In this document: one piece after another, positions 13,866 to 15,857 of the stretch
How positions within the stretch are numbered: the stretch's first letter is position 1
Layout: every line of letters starts with the position of its first letter
NCBI GenBank assembly: GCA_001275005.1
Contig: JWZX01001405.1
Location: 1 to 15,857, forward strand
Source: Chrysochromulina tobinii
Lineage: Eukaryota; Haptophyta; Prymnesiales; Chrysochromulinaceae
Length of the DNA: 15,857 nt
Direction of reading: 5' to 3'
Translations under genes and position numbers: made by a program
The notes under the pieces: generated by a model
Seen by the model: only the letters and a program-made list of their open reading frames with translations
Told to the model about the DNA's origin: nothing
Database searches by the model: none

Positions 13866-14011
13866 CCCCCATCACTGTTAACTCACCGCACACGATTCGC
13901 CCACGCCGCCACAAACCTCTTTTATGTGAAAGATCGCATTATGTGTTTCTGTTGCGTTAAATAAAGTAAACCCACCAACGCTGTCAAGTGTTTCGTCACA
14001 ATGTGAAAAAG
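13866..14011. other. Convergent intergenic region with AATAAA
   Basis: This AT-richer stretch lies between the EF-hand gene and the minus-strand membrane protein. AATAAA at 13960-13965 follows GCGTTA, recalling the CGTTAATAAATG context at 4085-4096. It is a candidate polyadenylation signal for the plus gene. No coding potential is seen. Confidence 0.4.
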
Positions 14012-14917
14012 TCATCCATCATGCGAGATCGAGCGCCACGAGCGCCAGGGCCAGTAGGCGAGCGCGAGCCGCTCGATGCCGCTAAACATGGAGAAGACAC
14101 ACGCGATGTAGATGCAGCGCACTCCGAGGTCACGCGCGGCGATGCGGCTTAGGCGCGTGCCTGATGGTCCGTGCTCGAGATATTGCCGGTTTAGGAAGGC
14201 GACGAGGGTTTCTCGGAGCTCCACTGACGTCATGCTCCATGTCGCCGGCGTCGTGACGACGTACGACCAGCACAGGTTGAGCGGCGCAGAGACAAGGCAC
14301 GTGGCAAATGAGGCGAGCATGTCGGAGAGGATCTCGCGCGGTCCTGACGGGACGACCGGCGTGAGGACCTCCTGTATCGGCGGAGAGAACATTCTGATGC
14401 CCGCCATGCCACACGCATTCCGCAGCACAAAGAAGGGCGCGCCCGGACCCCACGGGCGCACAATGTTGGAGAGAGGCACTGTGGCCGCCTGCACCTTGGG
14501 CGCCTGCACATTGTACGCCATTTGCACGTTGCGCGTCTGCGAGCCAAACGTGATGAAGGTTTCGAGCGTCGCTGTCCCGAGGAGAGCAAACGGCGTGGGC
14601 AGGTACGAGTGCAGCGCGTGAAAGAATGGGCCAATAATGGTCCACTGTGGCACTGCCGGGCCGGCGGAGACCATTGCGCCCGTAAAGCCGACTCGCAGGC
14701 GAGTGGCCAAGCTGGCGCCGCTTCCACCGAACGCATGGAGGTACAACCGAGACAAACTCGACGTCTGATCCTTTGCCGCGTTGGACATGGCGTTGCGAAG
14801 CGGTGTGAGCGATGCTATGACGACAGGGCCACCGAGCGCGCCCGCAGCTGCGAGTGGCGGCGGCGGGATCGCATCGAACAGCGACGTGCTGGACGTGACT
14901 ACCTCGGCATTACTCAT
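14012..14917 (-). CDS. Multipass membrane protein, possibly a divergent mitochondrial carrier
   Basis: This is a 301-residue single-exon frame. Hydrophobic segments lie near residues 78-100, 107-124, 161-177, 195-222 and 266-290. A loose threefold pattern fits the SLC25 carrier fold. Odd-helix segments are SLTPLRNAMSNAAKDQ (36-51), TATLETFITFGSQTRNVQ (115-132) and VSAPLNLCWSYV (209-220), where carriers have P-x-[DE]-x-x-[KR] signatures. Even-helix segments are Gly/Arg-rich: FFVLRNACGMAGIRMFS (162-178) and RDLGVRCIYIACVFSMF (262-278). The classical signature residues are mostly missing, so transport is unproven; another membrane family is possible. The N-terminus (1-30) is Ser/Ala/Pro-rich without a clear cleaved signal. 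The ATG at 14917 is the first in frame. The gene is divergent from the secretory protein at 15086 with 168 bp between start codons. Confidence 0.6.
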   Translation of the reverse strand: MSNAEVVTSSTSLFDAIPPPPLAAAGALGGPVVIASLTPLRNAMSNAAKDQTSSLSRLYLHAFGGSGASLATRLRVGFTGAMVSAGPAVPQWTIIGPFFHALHSYLPTPFALLGTATLETFITFGSQTRNVQMAYNVQAPKVQAATVPLSNIVRPWGPGAPFFVLRNACGMAGIRMFSPPIQEVLTPVVPSGPREILSDMLASFATCLVSAPLNLCWSYVVTTPATWSMTSVELRETLVAFLNRQYLEHGPSGTRLSRIAARDLGVRCIYIACVFSMFSGIERLALAYWPWRSWRSISHDG

Positions 14918-15085
14918 CCTTGAGGTTCCGCAGTTTCTGCGAACTTTCTCTTCAGAACATGTACATGTAGATGCCCTAGGGAATATAGAGTGTCATGGCT
15001 CGTCTTGTTCGTCATGATGTTTCGATGAGTTTCGTTCAGAACCGCGGGGACGCCGAGGTTCGTGGCGGAACTTTTGCGTGTCGTG
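14918..15085. promoter_or_regulatory. Divergent intergenic region with a 12-bp palindrome
   Basis: It is 168 bp between two divergent start codons. The perfect palindrome ACATGTACATGT occupies 14957-14968 near the minus-gene end, followed by an A/T-rich GAATATAGAG (14981-14990). An upstream out-of-frame ATG at 14996 on the plus strand precedes the preferred start at 15086. Confidence 0.45.
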
Positions 15086-15857
15086 ATGGCGACGGTAGCG
15101 GCGATGTGGCTCAGCGCGACGGTCGCGCAGACTGCGCCGGCGAGTCCGTGCTCCCCCCAGCCGAGCAACAATTGCAAGTACACATGCGGTGGAAGTAAGT
15201 GCACTGCGTTCTCGCCCCGTGCGCCTCGCCCATCAGTTGTCTGAGGTTCGTTCCGAGCTTGCTGCGTGCACAGTCAACTATGACTTGTCCGCCATCCAAA
15301 AAGCCATGAATAAGCCTGGCTACTTCTTGGATCAGGACGACCAGGCCCACTCGTACTTCTTCACTCCGTGCGGCCCTCTTCCCGCCAGCGTCACATGCAC
15401 TTCGGGCTCGGGGACCAGCAATCCGATCGCGATGCAGTACTACGGCAGCGCTCCTAACCCACAGCCTCCCATCACCGACAGCTGCGGCTATCTCGGCAGC
15501 TTCGACACGCAGGTGTGCCAGGGCTTCGGCGCAAACCAGCTGCAGTGCAACTACCAAGGGGGCACGTCGGGGCGCAAGGTGTCGTTCATCTTCAATGATG
15601 CCCCAACAGTCGGGATGCCTATGCCGTCAGAGACCAACTACCCGCAGTATCAGGTTGTGTTCTCCGGCCCCATCAAGACCACCGACCCGGAGCCGCCCGC
15701 GCGCATCGACTCGCCGGTCATCGTCATCATGTCGCACCCATACACGCCCAACACGAGCCTGCGCGCCTCCGACGCCCAATACGTCGCCCAAAACGTCGGT
15801 GAGAGCTCTGGCAAGCAATACATGGCGGCGTCTTACGTCAAGTGGCTGGAGCTCGCG
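15086..15857 (+). CDS. Secretory-pathway protein, MRH/Atg27-like, 5' part (continues past window)
   Basis: Exon 1 is 15086-15194. The intron 15195-15273 (GTAAGT...GTGCACAG, 79 nt) follows, then exon 2 from 15274, open to the right edge. The join A|TC restores frame and gives CKYTCGGINYDLSAIQKA. Residues 1-15 (MATVAAMWLSATVAQ) are a likely signal peptide. The mature part is Cys-containing: YDLS, then YFFTPCGPL, a variable loop with MQYYG, SCGYLGSFDTQVC, and NYQGGTSGRKVSFIFND (129-145) with Arg137. The order YDLS, CG, Q-rich strand and GGxxGR resembles mannose-6-phosphate receptor homology domains, used in glycoprotein sorting, and Atg27-type proteins. I see no introner in this intron. The last 60 residues are not recognised, and no transmembrane segment is reached. 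The ATG at 15086 is the first after an in-frame stop at 15026-15028. 231 residues are visible. Confidence 0.6.

Overview
The window is GC-rich eukaryotic nuclear DNA with few, large genes, GT-AG introns, alanine/glutamate and aspartate/glutamate low-complexity tracts, and a repeated sequence family inside introns. Nothing looks prokaryotic: there are no operons and no Shine-Dalgarno spacing. A unicellular alga, most likely a haptophyte, fits best. That is an inference from composition and from the style of intron repeat, not from a marker gene.

Layout, left to right. (1) 1-2340 (+): 3' part of a large low-complexity acidic/coiled-coil protein. (2) 2851-3960 (+): a type II membrane sulfotransferase-like enzyme. 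(3) 4518-9794 (-): a two- or three-exon gene for a very large mosaic protein, running J domain, AVL9/DENN-family domain, seven MORN repeats, AAEKA coiled coil, acidic linker, Ig-like segment, PH-like domain and Pin1-type parvulin. (4) 9963-10245 (+): a small spliced gene for a 59-residue single-pass membrane protein, followed by a diverged tandem copy of its C-terminal coding segment. (5) 10803-13519 (+): a five-exon gene for a 704-residue alanine-rich coiled-coil/EF-hand protein. (6) 14012-14917 (-): a multipass membrane protein, perhaps a divergent mitochondrial carrier. (7) 15086 to the end (+): the spliced 5' part of a secretory-pathway protein resembling MRH/Atg27 proteins. Gene pairs 3/4 and 6/7 are divergent, each with 168 bp between start codons. 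Genes 2/3 and 5/6 are convergent.

The most notable content is a family of introner-like elements. Five copies share the core GCATGCANGTGCTCACCACG followed by a pyrimidine tract and CAG. All lie immediately before a 3' splice site and in the sense orientation of the host gene, three in gene 3 (-) and two in gene 5 (+). In several introns the first 20-35 nt copy the first bases of the downstream exon, so the 5' splice site appears to come from a duplicated target and the 3' splice site from the inserted element. Two introns consist of two back-to-back GT...AG units. One intron (12277-12353) has the duplication but no core. Together these look like different stages of intron gain.

All exon joins were worked out by hand from reading-frame phase, GT/AG signals and protein homology. 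No transcript evidence was available. Domain names rest on recognised motifs, not on searches.
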